From assembly GCA_964467165.1 (NCBI GenBank), contig CAYXOL010000026.1, positions 5,833 to 69,832 on the forward strand: a stretch of 64,000 nt of DNA. The letters are read 5' to 3'. The notes under the pieces are model-generated. The model saw only the letters and a list, made by a program, of their open reading frames with translations, did no database searches and was not told where the DNA came from. Below, one piece after another: positions 52,306 to 60,934 of this stretch (the first letter of the stretch is position 1; the number at the start of each line of letters is the position of its first letter). The position numbers and the translations under genes are program-made. The DNA is from Clostridium_AD sp964467165 (lineage in GTDB: Bacteria > Bacillota > Clostridia > Clostridiales > Clostridiaceae).

Positions 52306-52893
52306 ATGAGTAAATTAGTAGGTTGTATAATAAAAAAGATATCTGAATCAAATTCTCACTTTACGGAATTGGAACTAAAGAAAATGGAATATGGATTAAT
52401 TTGTCTTTTTGATGAAGTTACAAAGATTATTCCATATTATATTATATTTTATTTGTTTTCACTTCAACAATACTACGTTGTTGTTTTTATGTTTTTCTGT
52501 CCAATTAGGTTATTTTCAGGTGGTTATCACGCAAAAACTTATTGGGGATGTTTTTTTATCAGCCTTGTAAATTATGGTATAATTATTATTGTTGGGAAAT
52601 ACATAAGGATAAATATTATTATTTCAATAATTGTATTGACTAGTTCGATTTTACTTGTGTATATTTTTTCTCCAGTAGATAATATCAATAAGAGAATAAA
52701 AAGCGAAGAAAGAAGAAAGAAGCTTAAACATTCTTCTATTGTGGTAACTTTCTTATTGAGTGGCTTATGTTACCTGATACCACATAGGTTCTTTACAACA
52801 GCAGTGATATCTATTCTTGTAGCTGTAATAATGATGATGATGGGTATGATGGGTAACTTAAACAAGGAATTTAATGTTGAATTAAAAAGATGA
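52306..52893 (+). CDS. agrB: AgrB-like peptide-processing membrane protease
   Basis: AgrB cuts the tail from AgrD and closes the (thio)lactone ring. The 195-residue protein has about five helices; the catalytic pair is His75 (RLFSGGYHAKTYWGC) and Cys82, matching H77 and C84 of S. aureus AgrB. The order D-C-B differs from the classical B-D-C-A. It follows agrC by 11 bp and is closed by a terminator. Confidence 0.92.
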   Translation: MSKLVGCIIKKISESNSHFTELELKKMEYGLICLFDEVTKIIPYYIIFYLFSLQQYYVVVFMFFCPIRLFSGGYHAKTYWGCFFISLVNYGIIIIVGKYIRINIIISIIVLTSSILLVYIFSPVDNINKRIKSEERRKKLKHSSIVVTFLLSGLCYLIPHRFFTTAVISILVAVIMMMMGMMGNLNKEFNVELKR

Positions 52894-52907
52894 TGTTCTA
52901 TAAAATT

Positions 52908-52952
52908 AAAATAATATAAGGCACTGGTAATCCAATGCCTTTTTATTATTTG
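52908..52952. terminator. bidirectional terminator after agrB
   Basis: AAGGCA / TGCCTT core with flanking AATAAT/ATTATT pairing, between convergent agrB and map. Confidence 0.75.
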
Positions 52953-52991
52953 AAATTATTTATACCCTTTTGGGATATTGATGAATGATTG

Positions 52992-53861
52992 CTATTTCGA
53001 TATTATTTCACTTCCATCTTCGGTTACAAGAATTGTATGCTCCCACTGTGCCGAAAGTGATCCATCAGAAGTAAGTGCTGTCCAGCCATCATCCTCATCT
53101 ATAAATATTTCATGACTTCCACCATTTATCATTGGTTCAATGGTAAATACCATTCCGGGAACTAAAATCATATCTGTTCCTTTAGTTCCAAAATGAAAAA
53201 CAAATGGCTCCTCATGAATATCTAGACCAACTCCATGTCCTCCAAAATCCCTAACTACTGAGTAGCCATTACTTTCTGCATATTCTTGCACTGCAGCGCC
53301 TATGTCACCTAAAAAGCTCCAAGGTTTCACTGCTTCTATTCCTTTATTTAAACATTCCTTAGATATTTCTACTATCTTTCTAGCTTCATCACTTACTTCT
53401 CCAATCATAAACATTCTTGACGCATCTGAATAATATCCATTAAGTATGGTAGTTGCATCAACATTTATAATATCACCATTTTTAAGAACTATATCTTCGC
53501 TTGGTATTCCATGGCACACTTCATCATTAATTGATGTACAAATACTTTTGGGAAATCCATCATAATTAAGAGTGGCCGGAATTCCACCATGATATATTGT
53601 ATATTCATGAGCTAGTTTATTAATTTCTTCTGTAGTCATTCCTTCTTTAATATTTTTACTAATTAAATCTAAAAGGCCGTTATTAATTTTAGCACTTTTT
53701 CTGATTCCTTCAATTTGATCTTTGTTTTTAATAAGATTTCTTGTTGGAACTATGTAGCCCTTATTCTTCAAGGCTTCTAATTTTATATCAAAGTTCAAAT
53801 GGCAATTCTTATATTTTATTTCACTTCCACACCAGCATTTATCATTTCTACATAAACTCAT
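52992..53861 (-). CDS. map: type I methionine aminopeptidase with N-terminal SEC-C zinc motif
   Basis: Map removes the starting Met from new proteins. Residues 40-289 are the pita-bread aminopeptidase with the five metal ligands in NVDATT, GYYSDASR, GHGVGLDIHEEP, TIEPMI and QWEHTI. The first 21 residues form a SEC-C motif (CWCGSEIKYKNCH), which binds zinc and may dock on the ribosome; this longer form exists beside the short one in many Firmicutes. The gene is not in the ribosomal protein operon. RBS AGGAGAATG. Confidence 0.92.
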   Translation of the reverse strand: MSLCRNDKCWCGSEIKYKNCHLNFDIKLEALKNKGYIVPTRNLIKNKDQIEGIRKSAKINNGLLDLISKNIKEGMTTEEINKLAHEYTIYHGGIPATLNYDGFPKSICTSINDEVCHGIPSEDIVLKNGDIINVDATTILNGYYSDASRMFMIGEVSDEARKIVEISKECLNKGIEAVKPWSFLGDIGAAVQEYAESNGYSVVRDFGGHGVGLDIHEEPFVFHFGTKGTDMILVPGMVFTIEPMINGGSHEIFIDEDDGWTALTSDGSLSAQWEHTILVTEDGSEIISK

Positions 53862-53916
53862 TATACATTCTCCTATATTAAGATTAATTTAATTAAAATA
53901 ACTTCCAATTAATCTA

Positions 53917-54597
53917 TTATTTAATAATTCCACCATGAAAAAAACACTCATATACCTTAGTGTCATGAAAATAAATTTCCTCATATCCTTGAAACCACTT
54001 AAATTCTCCATTAACAATGCAATGATATTTATATTGTCCATTTTGATATACCATAGGTCCACGATATGGATTTTCTTCTGATACTAAACTTAACGCTTCT
54101 TTTAAAAATTTAGCTGAAAAACCTTCCCCAATAATTCTGCCTGTATAATTCATTGACCAAAATGGAATGTCATTTTCCCATAAAGCTTCCTCTCCACCAA
54201 ATTGCTCTCTTCCTAAATAAGTATCAATATACTTTAGATCTCCTTCTATATACTCAAAGTCATGTGAATTAGGTCTTGAAGATTCAATTTCAACACCCTC
54301 TCCTGCATATGTAGCTATTTTGGCATTACGTAAAAATCCTACCGTTTTTTCATGTGTAGAATCAACTTTTTTTTCTTCTATACATAAACGACAATTCTCT
54401 TCATAATCATTAACTAATTTATCAATACTTACTTTAAAGAAATCACTTAATGCAATTAGTCTTGCAATGTCAGGATATGAATGACCAACTTCCCACTTTG
54501 CAACCGCCTGTCTTGATATACCAAGCATTTCAGCTAATTTCTCTTGCGATAATCCTTTTCCCTTTCTAAGAATCTGCAATTGTTCCGGAAAACTCAT
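53917..54597 (-). CDS. XRE-family regulator with C-terminal DUF5680-like domain
   Basis: The 226-residue protein has an N-terminal XRE helix-turn-helix (LQILRKGKGLSQEKLAEMLG, SRQAVAKWEVGHSYPD) and a Trp/Tyr-rich C-terminal domain (ATYAGEGVEIESSRPNSHDF, GREQFGGEEALW, NPYRGPMVY, FKWFQGYEEIYF) that fits DUF5680. The C-terminal part probably senses a ligand or partner. It ends 55 bp upstream of map on the same strand. RBS AGGGGTGATT. Confidence 0.8.
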   Translation of the reverse strand: MSFPEQLQILRKGKGLSQEKLAEMLGISRQAVAKWEVGHSYPDIARLIALSDFFKVSIDKLVNDYEENCRLCIEEKKVDSTHEKTVGFLRNAKIATYAGEGVEIESSRPNSHDFEYIEGDLKYIDTYLGREQFGGEEALWENDIPFWSMNYTGRIIGEGFSAKFLKEALSLVSEENPYRGPMVYQNGQYKYHCIVNGEFKWFQGYEEIYFHDTKVYECFFHGGIIK

Positions 54598-55109
54598 TTT
54601 TAATCACCCCTAAATAATTTTACTAATAAGACAACCATATTGCTACCACTTAAACATAACATTTTTGTCAACTATAAGTTGCTTTGTTGAATAATCGGTT
54701 AATTGTTTTACTTTGCATAGAATAACACAGGCGCCTAATGGATTGTTTTCATATTTTAAGAAGGTTGAGAAGAGGAATTGGTATTATTAAAATATCTTCT
54801 TCTAATTATAGTATATATTAATACTATAAATTGCCTCCCTGATTTTAAAACTTTTTAACAACATTTTGGAAGCTTCAAGTCTTCGATCTTCTATAAGTGG
54901 CAGTTGCTACGCCCAGAAAAGTTACTTTGTGGCAGAATAACAATTGATAATTGTTATCTACTCCAAAGGCCTACAAAGGGGTAAATCTGATTCCAAAGTT
55001 GTTAATATGCTGCTCCGCAGGAGATGATTTAAGGGGCTATGGGGTTAGTAGTATTGTAGATAGGAAAACTCCAACAGTAAAAAATAAGAATTGAAGGGGT
55101 ATTTTACAA
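54598..55109. other. gene-free stretch, mostly decayed sequence
   Basis: About 510 bp without a supportable gene. It holds a short palindrome (ATAACAAT-TG-ATAATTGTTAT near 54934) and the 38-bp repeat at 54995-55032. The part nearest 54597 must hold the minus-strand promoter of the XRE gene, but no clear boxes stand out. Confidence 0.6.
54995..55032. repeat. 38-bp dispersed repeat, copy B
   Basis: Reverse complement of 39361-39398 with a single mismatch. Confidence 0.85.
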
Positions 55110-55425
55110 TGAAAAATCTGAAAGTAGCTTTATTGCAGCTTATGCCTGAAGATATTGATGAATTGAAAGCAAGCGCTGTATCCGCTAATAGCGATTTTGG
55201 CGATGAATGCGATTAACAGCAGGCAATGATTTTTATGTTGCCGGTTTAGACACTGCGCAAGGCAATGTAAAAATAGGTTCAATGATTTGCTATGATAGGG
55301 AATTTCCAGAAAGTGCGAGAATTCTTATGCTAAAAGGCAAGCCTGACTGCAATGGTCATTCTTCTGTATTTTCTTATATTGTTGGACAATCGGAACTTAT
55401 ATTAAAATTAACAAAAGGAGATTAA
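55110..55425 (+). pseudogene. nitrilase-family carbon-nitrogen hydrolase, decayed
   Basis: A good RBS (GAAGGGG) and start encode NLKVALLQLMPEDIDELK, the usual N-terminus of the family, but the frame stops after 35 codons. A second frame from about 55207 carries the nucleophile region (GSMICYDREFPESARILMLK) and then loses homology. The Glu and Lys of the catalytic triad are gone. At least two deletions have occurred. Confidence 0.75.
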
Positions 55426-55427
55426 AA

Positions 55428-56363
55428 ATGATGAGCAAAAAATTGCACAAAGGATTGTCAAAATTTATAACAGCTACGATACTTGCATGTTCTGTAAGTG
55501 GTATTGCTTATGCTGCAGATGGGGATATATATAACTTAACAGATTTATCAAAGCCAGCTTATACACAGTCTCAAACGAAAAGTTTCAAAACTCAAAAATC
55601 TATTACTTTAAACTCACAAAATTTTGGCTATGAACTTAGTGGAAAAGTTTATAAATTTGATGACTTGTCCGAGCTATTTACAAAGTATGGACAAGATATC
55701 ACAAAAGCAAAAGCTAGCCTTTTAACTGAAAAAGCTGCTGTTGGAAGTGCGGGACAACCTATAAATATATCAGATATTCAATCAGTAAATGATATTAATG
55801 TACTAGATGTGGCCGTAGGAACATTACCTACATTACCAACTACAGTAAATGTAATATTAACAGATGGGACAACCAAAGAGGTAGCAATAACTTGGAATGC
55901 ATTAGCAACAGCAAATGCAACATATGCAACTGCTGGAACCGTTACTGTTAATGGAACACTTGCTAGTTATGGTAATTATGCTGTAAGAGCTAGTGTAATT
56001 GTTAAAGAAGTTCAAATACCTGTTATAACATCAGGTATAAACCTTGGTATGGCTGGAAATTATGCAATCTTGGCTAAATCAGGAATCTCTTCTGTACCGA
56101 CTTATTTTATTACTGGAGATATAGGAGTTTCACCAAGTGGAGCAACTTACATTACTGGATTCGCTCAGACAATGGATTCTAGTAATGTATTTTCAACTTC
56201 CACTCAAGTCAATGGAAAAATATATGCACCAGGATATGCTTTAACAACTCCTGGTAATCTTACTACAGCAGTAAGCAATATGGAAACAGCTTACACCGAT
56301 GCTGCTGGAAGAGCTGCTAATGATACTGAATTGTATACTGGCGACATAAGAGCACAGTTGTAG
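55428..56363 (+). CDS. exported DUF3494 ice-binding-like protein, C-terminally truncated
   Basis: The 311-residue product has a signal peptide (ending GIAYAADG), a polar region, a bacterial Ig-like domain (about 125-195; LPTLPTTVNVILTDG, VAITWNA) and the first third to half of a DUF3494 fold (from about 203: INLGMAGNYAILAKSGISS, ITGDIGVSPSG, DAAGRAANDTELYTGD). DUF3494 proteins form a beta-solenoid that binds ice or acts as an adhesin. The usual domain is over 200 residues; here it stops after about 110 at RAQL. The missing half is not found downstream. RBS AAAGGAG. Confidence 0.72.
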   Translation: MMSKKLHKGLSKFITATILACSVSGIAYAADGDIYNLTDLSKPAYTQSQTKSFKTQKSITLNSQNFGYELSGKVYKFDDLSELFTKYGQDITKAKASLLTEKAAVGSAGQPINISDIQSVNDINVLDVAVGTLPTLPTTVNVILTDGTTKEVAITWNALATANATYATAGTVTVNGTLASYGNYAVRASVIVKEVQIPVITSGINLGMAGNYAILAKSGISSVPTYFITGDIGVSPSGATYITGFAQTMDSSNVFSTSTQVNGKIYAPGYALTTPGNLTTAVSNMETAYTDAAGRAANDTELYTGDIRAQL

Positions 56364-56395
56364 CACCATAGTAACGTTCTTAAAGCAAGAAAAAA

Positions 56396-56428
56396 TATCA
56401 AGCACTCGAAAGGGTGCTTTTTTTATGT
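56396..56428 (+). terminator. terminator after the ice-binding-like gene
   Basis: AAGCACTC / GGGTGCTT around a GAAA tetraloop, then seven T. A weaker hairpin (AAAGATT / AATCTTT) follows near 56466-56490. Confidence 0.9.
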
Positions 56429-56576
56429 GCAAAATCATTTTGCAGGGGGAAACTAAGCTGAGATAAAGATTGGGATATCTCTAATCTTTATATTTATGAT
56501 AAATTATGGTATTATTAATTCGGAACAGTAGAATGTTGTGAAATGCCTTTATTATTGATAAGGAGGAAAAGAATAA

Positions 56577-56759
56577 ATGAAAAACAAAAATGTATTTGTG
56601 ATAAGTTTAATTGTAATCATTATTATGGTAATATGTATGGGGATTAATCGGTTTATATCACCATTCTCTGATATTGCAGTAAGAGTCATAGGTGGCATAA
56701 TGCTTATTGATATATTTGTTTTAAGTTATAGCAAAGTAAAATTAAAAAAGCAACAGTAA
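56577..56759 (+). CDS. small two-helix membrane protein, unknown
   Basis: The 60-residue product consists of two hydrophobic helices (VFVISLIVIIIMVICMG and IAVRVIGGIMLIDIFVLSY) and a basic tail (KVKLKKQQ). The ribosome site AAGGAGG is strong. The stop codon lies inside its terminator. No family recognised. Confidence 0.65.
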   Translation: MKNKNVFVISLIVIIIMVICMGINRFISPFSDIAVRVIGGIMLIDIFVLSYSKVKLKKQQ

Positions 56760-56777
56760 GTAATGTTGCTTTTTTAC
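56744..56777 (+). terminator. terminator overlapping the small membrane protein gene end
   Basis: AAAGCAACA / TGTTGCTTT followed by TTT. Confidence 0.82.
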
Positions 56778-57113
56778 ATTGTGCGAAAATAGGTTAATTT
56801 ATAATCTTCAAAAACTGCGTCATACTCGTAAAAAAATGTGACATATAAATGGTATAAACAATTCAATAAACAGGAATTTTACGCTTGAAAATAACACCAT
56901 CCGTTTGCCGGAGGGTGTTATTATGGGGATGATCAGCCCCAACGGTGCAGACAGTTTTTTTGATAGAGGTATTGAAAACCTCATATTGTAGTCCAGATGC
57001 AAAGATGCAGAACTTAAAAGATAAAAATGAAATAACAGCAAGTAAAATCAAGCAGTAATCTCTCTATTTCTTTATAATGAATGTAGGGTGATTGAAACGA
57101 GGTGAACAGACGA
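56760..57113. other. gene-free stretch with a strong hairpin
   Basis: AATAACACC..TCCG pairs with CGGA..GGTGTTATT (56890-56922). The sequence GGAGGGTGTTATT in its right arm could serve as a ribosome site for a 23-codon frame at 56922, but I see no family and do not call it a gene. Nothing else stands out. Confidence 0.5.
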
Positions 57114-57976
57114 ATGTACGAGTGGAAGAAGCAAATTCAAATAGTCGTTGATGAAATTGACAAATGCATAAAAAATTATAATGGTGAAGCCTTGACACTA
57201 CGCTTTCTTTCTCGCAGGTTGGGTTATTCTGAATTTTATACAACGAGAAAATTCAAAGAAATATCGGGTATGCAATTTAGGGATTATCTGCGGCATAGGA
57301 AATTAGCCTTTGCACTAAAAGAGGTTTGGGATACAGAAAAAAGCCTAAGCCTGTCGTTCTTCGTACAAAAATAAACCCTTTCGACCGCTACTTTTTAGGA
57401 TTAGGAGAGATTGGTATGATGAAATCTACAGATGATGTTAAAATTTATTTTGTAACCATTCCCGCACACAAATTTTTGCACATTAAAAACTATGAGAGTA
57501 ATGGGTATTGGGATTTTTGGCAAAAGCAAAGTCTTATTCCCAGGCAGGACTGTGAAACAATTTGCGGCTTACTCGATAGTATCAAGGGCAAATTGGATGA
57601 TGATGGTGGGAGCGAATCTAACAGCGGCAGCGGTCAGATTATGGCGTACATTAACGACCCGGACGGCAGACTCTGTGATTGGGGTATTCCACGCACAGAG
57701 TGTTACGGTACACGTCTTCCTTTTGATTATAAAGGCGAAGTACCACCACAAATGATTATGATTGATGTTCCCGAAGCCGAGTATATTATTTTTGAACATG
57801 GGCCATTTGATTATGAGCAGGAAAATCGTAGTATAGAGGAAACAATTGAAAAGGCAATGGCAACTTTTGATTTTGCAGGCACTGGCTACTGCTTTGATAC
57901 TTCCCCAGGTAGAATAATTTACCTTTATCATAATCCGGAACGGTTTTTTAAGTATATCAGACCAGTGCGAAAGTAA
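57114..57976 (+). pseudogene. AraC-family regulator with GyrI-like domain, internal deletion and frameshift
   Basis: The first frame encodes the first helix-turn-helix (LRFLSRRLGYSEFYTTRKF). At about 57330, after LAFALKEV, it meets the sequence GYRKKPKPVVLRTKINPFDR, but in another frame. The second AraC helix-turn-helix, about 35 residues, is missing. The rest (to 57976) is an intact GyrI-like small-molecule-binding domain (IYFVTIPAHKFLHIKNYES, MIMIDVPEAEYIIFEHGP). The regulator is therefore inactive; the GyrI part could only be made from an internal start. Confidence 0.82.
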
Positions 57977-58062
57977 ATAAAATGGACTGCCTATCCACTA
58001 TTGTTTCTAACGAGAAACCCAAACAGGAAATAACATAGTTTTATCTTAAGTTATGTCGCATC

Positions 58063-58130
58063 TTTCTTTTTAGACGTCACAAACAATAAAAGTTTGTGGC
58101 ATTTTTACTTGTGGCGACTTAGGAAACTAC
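58063..58130. repeat. 68-bp direct repeat, copy 1, with terminator-like hairpin
   Basis: Matches 59280-59347 at 64 of 68 positions. Inside, CACAAAC / GTTTGTG form a stem followed by a T-rich run. It lies upstream of the exported protein gene. Confidence 0.85.
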
Positions 58131-58137
58131 TCTATAG

Positions 58138-58236
58138 CAAGATGCAGGACGTACTGGAGCAGTTATAGCGCCAACAATAATAGCAAGAAATGTGGTGATA
58201 ATATTGTATAATTTATTTGATGTAAATGAAAAATAG
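58138..58236 (+). pseudogene. 3' relic of an unidentified gene
   Basis: An open frame of 32 codons (DAGRTGAVIAPTIIARNVV.. LYNLFDVNEK) begins right after the 68-bp repeat and a stop codon, with no start or ribosome site. It looks like the C-terminal end of a membrane protein cut by the repeat. Family unknown. Confidence 0.35.
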
Positions 58237-58397
58237 AGTCTATTATTATAAAACACCATTATTTAATAAAATATAATTAATAATTTAAGATATAAAAATA
58301 CATTCTATTAAAAAAAGGATATTATGTATAAATGTAGAAGTATATAAGCATAGCTAAATAATTTTTAGATGTTCATCTAATACAGGGAGAAAATTTT

Positions 58398-59201
58398 ATG
58401 TTGAGAAAATTTGGTAAAAATGTATCCATGGCTTTAGTATGTTCAAGCATATTAGTATTTACTTCTGCACCCGTATTTGCAGGCACAAATGTAAGTGCAA
58501 ATGGAAAAGCTAGATATATGCCTATATCTGCGTCTATAGCTGAAGCATCAAAGTGTACATTAAGTGATATAGTACTTACAACGTTAACAAATGTTGATGG
58601 AAAGACATTGACAGCAGGAGATACTAAAACTGTTTTCTATGCTGGATATATAGCTACAGATATCAGTGGTAAGCCCACAACTAATTACACTCTTATGGAA
58701 AAAGGTTTAATATTAACTGGTGATCATATGTTGGTTACATCAGCTCCATATGTACTTGCTCAACTTGTAAAAGATCCTACAGATTCATCAAAAGGATTAA
58801 TAAAGGTAACAGCAACTAGTGAGCTAATTTCAGTGGATATGCCATTAGTAATCACAGCTATGACTTGGTCGGGTAAGTCTTCACAAATAAATACTATATT
58901 GAAGAAACAGCTATCAGTGTATACATTCACATTACAACAACCAAGTGAGTATATAGCTTCTGGTGAATCAAAGGTAATTCCATTTATAGCAGTAGATCAA
59001 AATGGAAATGTAATTACAAAGTTTAATGAATTGAATGGTTATGTAAATCTTAACAATGCATATTTTGTGGAAAATACTGATGGAACTGCTTCAGTAAAAA
59101 GTATCCCAACTACCAATACGGGGACTGAACCAATGACTATAACAATTTCAGCAATTACACAAGTAGGTAGGTATAGCAGCATAACTATAAATATACAGTA
59201 G
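58398..59201 (+). CDS. exported protein of unknown function
   Basis: The 267-residue product has a classical signal peptide (VSMALVCSSILVFTSAPVFA, cut near residue 29). The mature part is Thr/Ser/Val-rich with beta-strand rhythm and no cysteine cluster, membrane anchor or sorting signal; the segment FTLQQPSEYIASGESKVIPF suggests an Ig-like C-terminal domain. I recognise no family. RBS AGGGAG. The gene stands alone between two 68-bp direct repeats, so the whole block may have moved as a unit. Confidence 0.68.
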   Translation: MLRKFGKNVSMALVCSSILVFTSAPVFAGTNVSANGKARYMPISASIAEASKCTLSDIVLTTLTNVDGKTLTAGDTKTVFYAGYIATDISGKPTTNYTLMEKGLILTGDHMLVTSAPYVLAQLVKDPTDSSKGLIKVTATSELISVDMPLVITAMTWSGKSSQINTILKKQLSVYTFTLQQPSEYIASGESKVIPFIAVDQNGNVITKFNELNGYVNLNNAYFVENTDGTASVKSIPTTNTGTEPMTITISAITQVGRYSSITINIQ

Positions 59202-59279
59202 AAGATAAAGCTGATATAATTGCTTAAATAATTAAAGGAATATATCTAATAAGGTGTATTCCTTTATCTTGTAATGATT

Positions 59280-59347
59280 TTTCTTTTTAGACGTCACAAG
59301 CAATAAAAGTTTGTGGCGTTTTTACTTGTGACGACTTAGGAAACTAT
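59280..59347. repeat. 68-bp direct repeat, copy 2
   Basis: Same sequence and orientation as 58063-58130 with four mismatches; it acts as the natural terminator of the exported protein gene (CACAAGC..GTTTGTG, then TTTTTAC). Confidence 0.85.
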
Positions 59348-59460
59348 TGCGAAACAAAGATTATTTTTAAAAAATAAAACCGTATTTCAAAAGCTACAAT
59401 AAGCTAGGCGAATTAGAAAAACAATAAAAAATCATAAAAAACATTTCGGGAGTTGCCTAA

Positions 59461-59498
59461 TTCATAAAAGCAGAGCTATTTGGCTCTGCTTTTATGAA
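59461..59498. terminator. strong bidirectional hairpin terminator
   Basis: Perfect 16-bp stem TTCATAAAAGCAGAGC / GCTCTGCTTTTATGAA between convergent genes. Confidence 0.82.
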
Positions 59499-59572
59499 TC
59501 AGGGAACTAATTATTTATTAAGATATAATGAAAATCAGACATCTTCTTATTGGTATTTTTATAATTAGTAGT

Positions 59573-60580
59573 TTATTTTGTAAGCTGATTCCTGTCTTCC
59601 ATTTGTGGAGGTTCTTCCATCCATTTGTGTTTAATCATTATTTTTCCACCTTCTTTAGAAAAATCAAATATATTCTTTATCATAAGTCCAAGTTTCACAT
59701 GTAAATCACTTCTCATGCTAAAAGATGTACCCGCAGCAGTGTAGCCCATTGCTGAACTGGATATTAAACTACTTATATACATCATAAGTTTATCTGAAAA
59801 AGGTGGTACTGTAGAATTTGTTGCTTTTCCTGCCCAGGCACTTGGAGGCTGAATATCGCTTTGTAATAGTATATCGCTTAACTCAGTAATAACCTTTTTG
59901 GATAATTCCTTAGCTTCTATGAAGTATTTTTTAACTTCATCTTCTTTTGCAACTTGTGCAAATCCTGTCATCAGCTGCATAATGATGATGTTATTTTCAA
60001 TGCCTTCACTAATATAACCAACCTCTATTGTATTTAATGAACGTTTATCAGAAAAAGGATTAAATCCACTCATGTACTTTTTGCCTTCAACAAATTCAAC
60101 CTGTTTTGGCATTGTTACATAGGGTGGTCTTGTAAGCACTCCTTTACCTAATAGATAGTTTGTAGTGGTCATATAATAGTTATTAGCAACATCATAGTTT
60201 AGCTTTAATAAATCATTAACTTCTTTCATATATGACATAGTTGAAGCTAAAGCAGAGTGCCCAAAATTTAATTTCATCATTTGGCGAAGAAACATTATGT
60301 TAAAAAGGTCATCAAATAGAGGAGGCGCTTCCCTTACAATATCTGATTCTCCAAATCCTATTGGAATAACTGCTTTTTCATTATTAAATATATTTACTGT
60401 TTGATTTTTTATGTTTTCACATTCAGTAATATATGCAGTAAGTAAATTCTTAGCCTCTTTCTCAATAGTCTTTTCTTTGAATAAATTAAATATCATTAAT
60501 GATGCTGATGTGGATTGATAAGTCACCCATACTGTACCTAATTCTGTGGAAGTTAATTGTATTTTTGCTTCTGTTGTCAT
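59573..60580 (-). CDS. DUF3231 protein, spore-associated family
   Basis: The 335-residue soluble protein consists of two similar helical halves (about 1-165 and 175-335) containing LTSTELGTVWVTYQSTSASL and VGYISEGIENNIIIMQLMTG, the pattern of DUF3231. The family occurs in spore formers and is ferritin-like / coat-F-like in shape; roles are not established. RBS GAAGGG. It is monocistronic. Confidence 0.78.
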   Translation of the reverse strand: MTTEAKIQLTSTELGTVWVTYQSTSASLMIFNLFKEKTIEKEAKNLLTAYITECENIKNQTVNIFNNEKAVIPIGFGESDIVREAPPLFDDLFNIMFLRQMMKLNFGHSALASTMSYMKEVNDLLKLNYDVANNYYMTTTNYLLGKGVLTRPPYVTMPKQVEFVEGKKYMSGFNPFSDKRSLNTIEVGYISEGIENNIIIMQLMTGFAQVAKEDEVKKYFIEAKELSKKVITELSDILLQSDIQPPSAWAGKATNSTVPPFSDKLMMYISSLISSSAMGYTAAGTSFSMRSDLHVKLGLMIKNIFDFSKEGGKIMIKHKWMEEPPQMEDRNQLTK

Positions 60581-60934
60581 TTAAACCCTTCTTTCAATTA
60601 ATTTTATTGATATACCTATCATTTGAGAATAGCCGGAATATATAAGCGTTATGGCATATCTAAGTTACATTAGAGTTTTTATGGATAGAGGATCGAGGCT
60701 ATAATTTCAGATTTCCTACAATAATATTATGATTTAATTAATCTTGATTTATACTGTTATATGGTATTTTCGTGATAATAAATAAAGAATGAGAGGAGAC
60801 CATAAGGAGAATATTATTTACCTATGTTACAATAATAGCAGGATAAAATTGGTTTTAGTAGAATATATTAAATATGTCATTTATATTAAATCGGTAGAAT
60901 AATATGAATTTCTATTTAAAAGGGAGATGGATTT
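60581..60934. other. intergenic region between divergent genes, no gene seen
   Basis: About 350 bp of AT-rich DNA that must hold the promoters of the DUF3231 gene (minus) and the HD-GYP gene (plus). No hairpin, repeat or clear promoter boxes stand out. Confidence 0.6.

Noticed and set aside
56922..56993. 23-codon frame MGMISPNGADSFFDRG
   Set aside because: Possible ribosome site lies in a hairpin arm; too short and no family, so not called.
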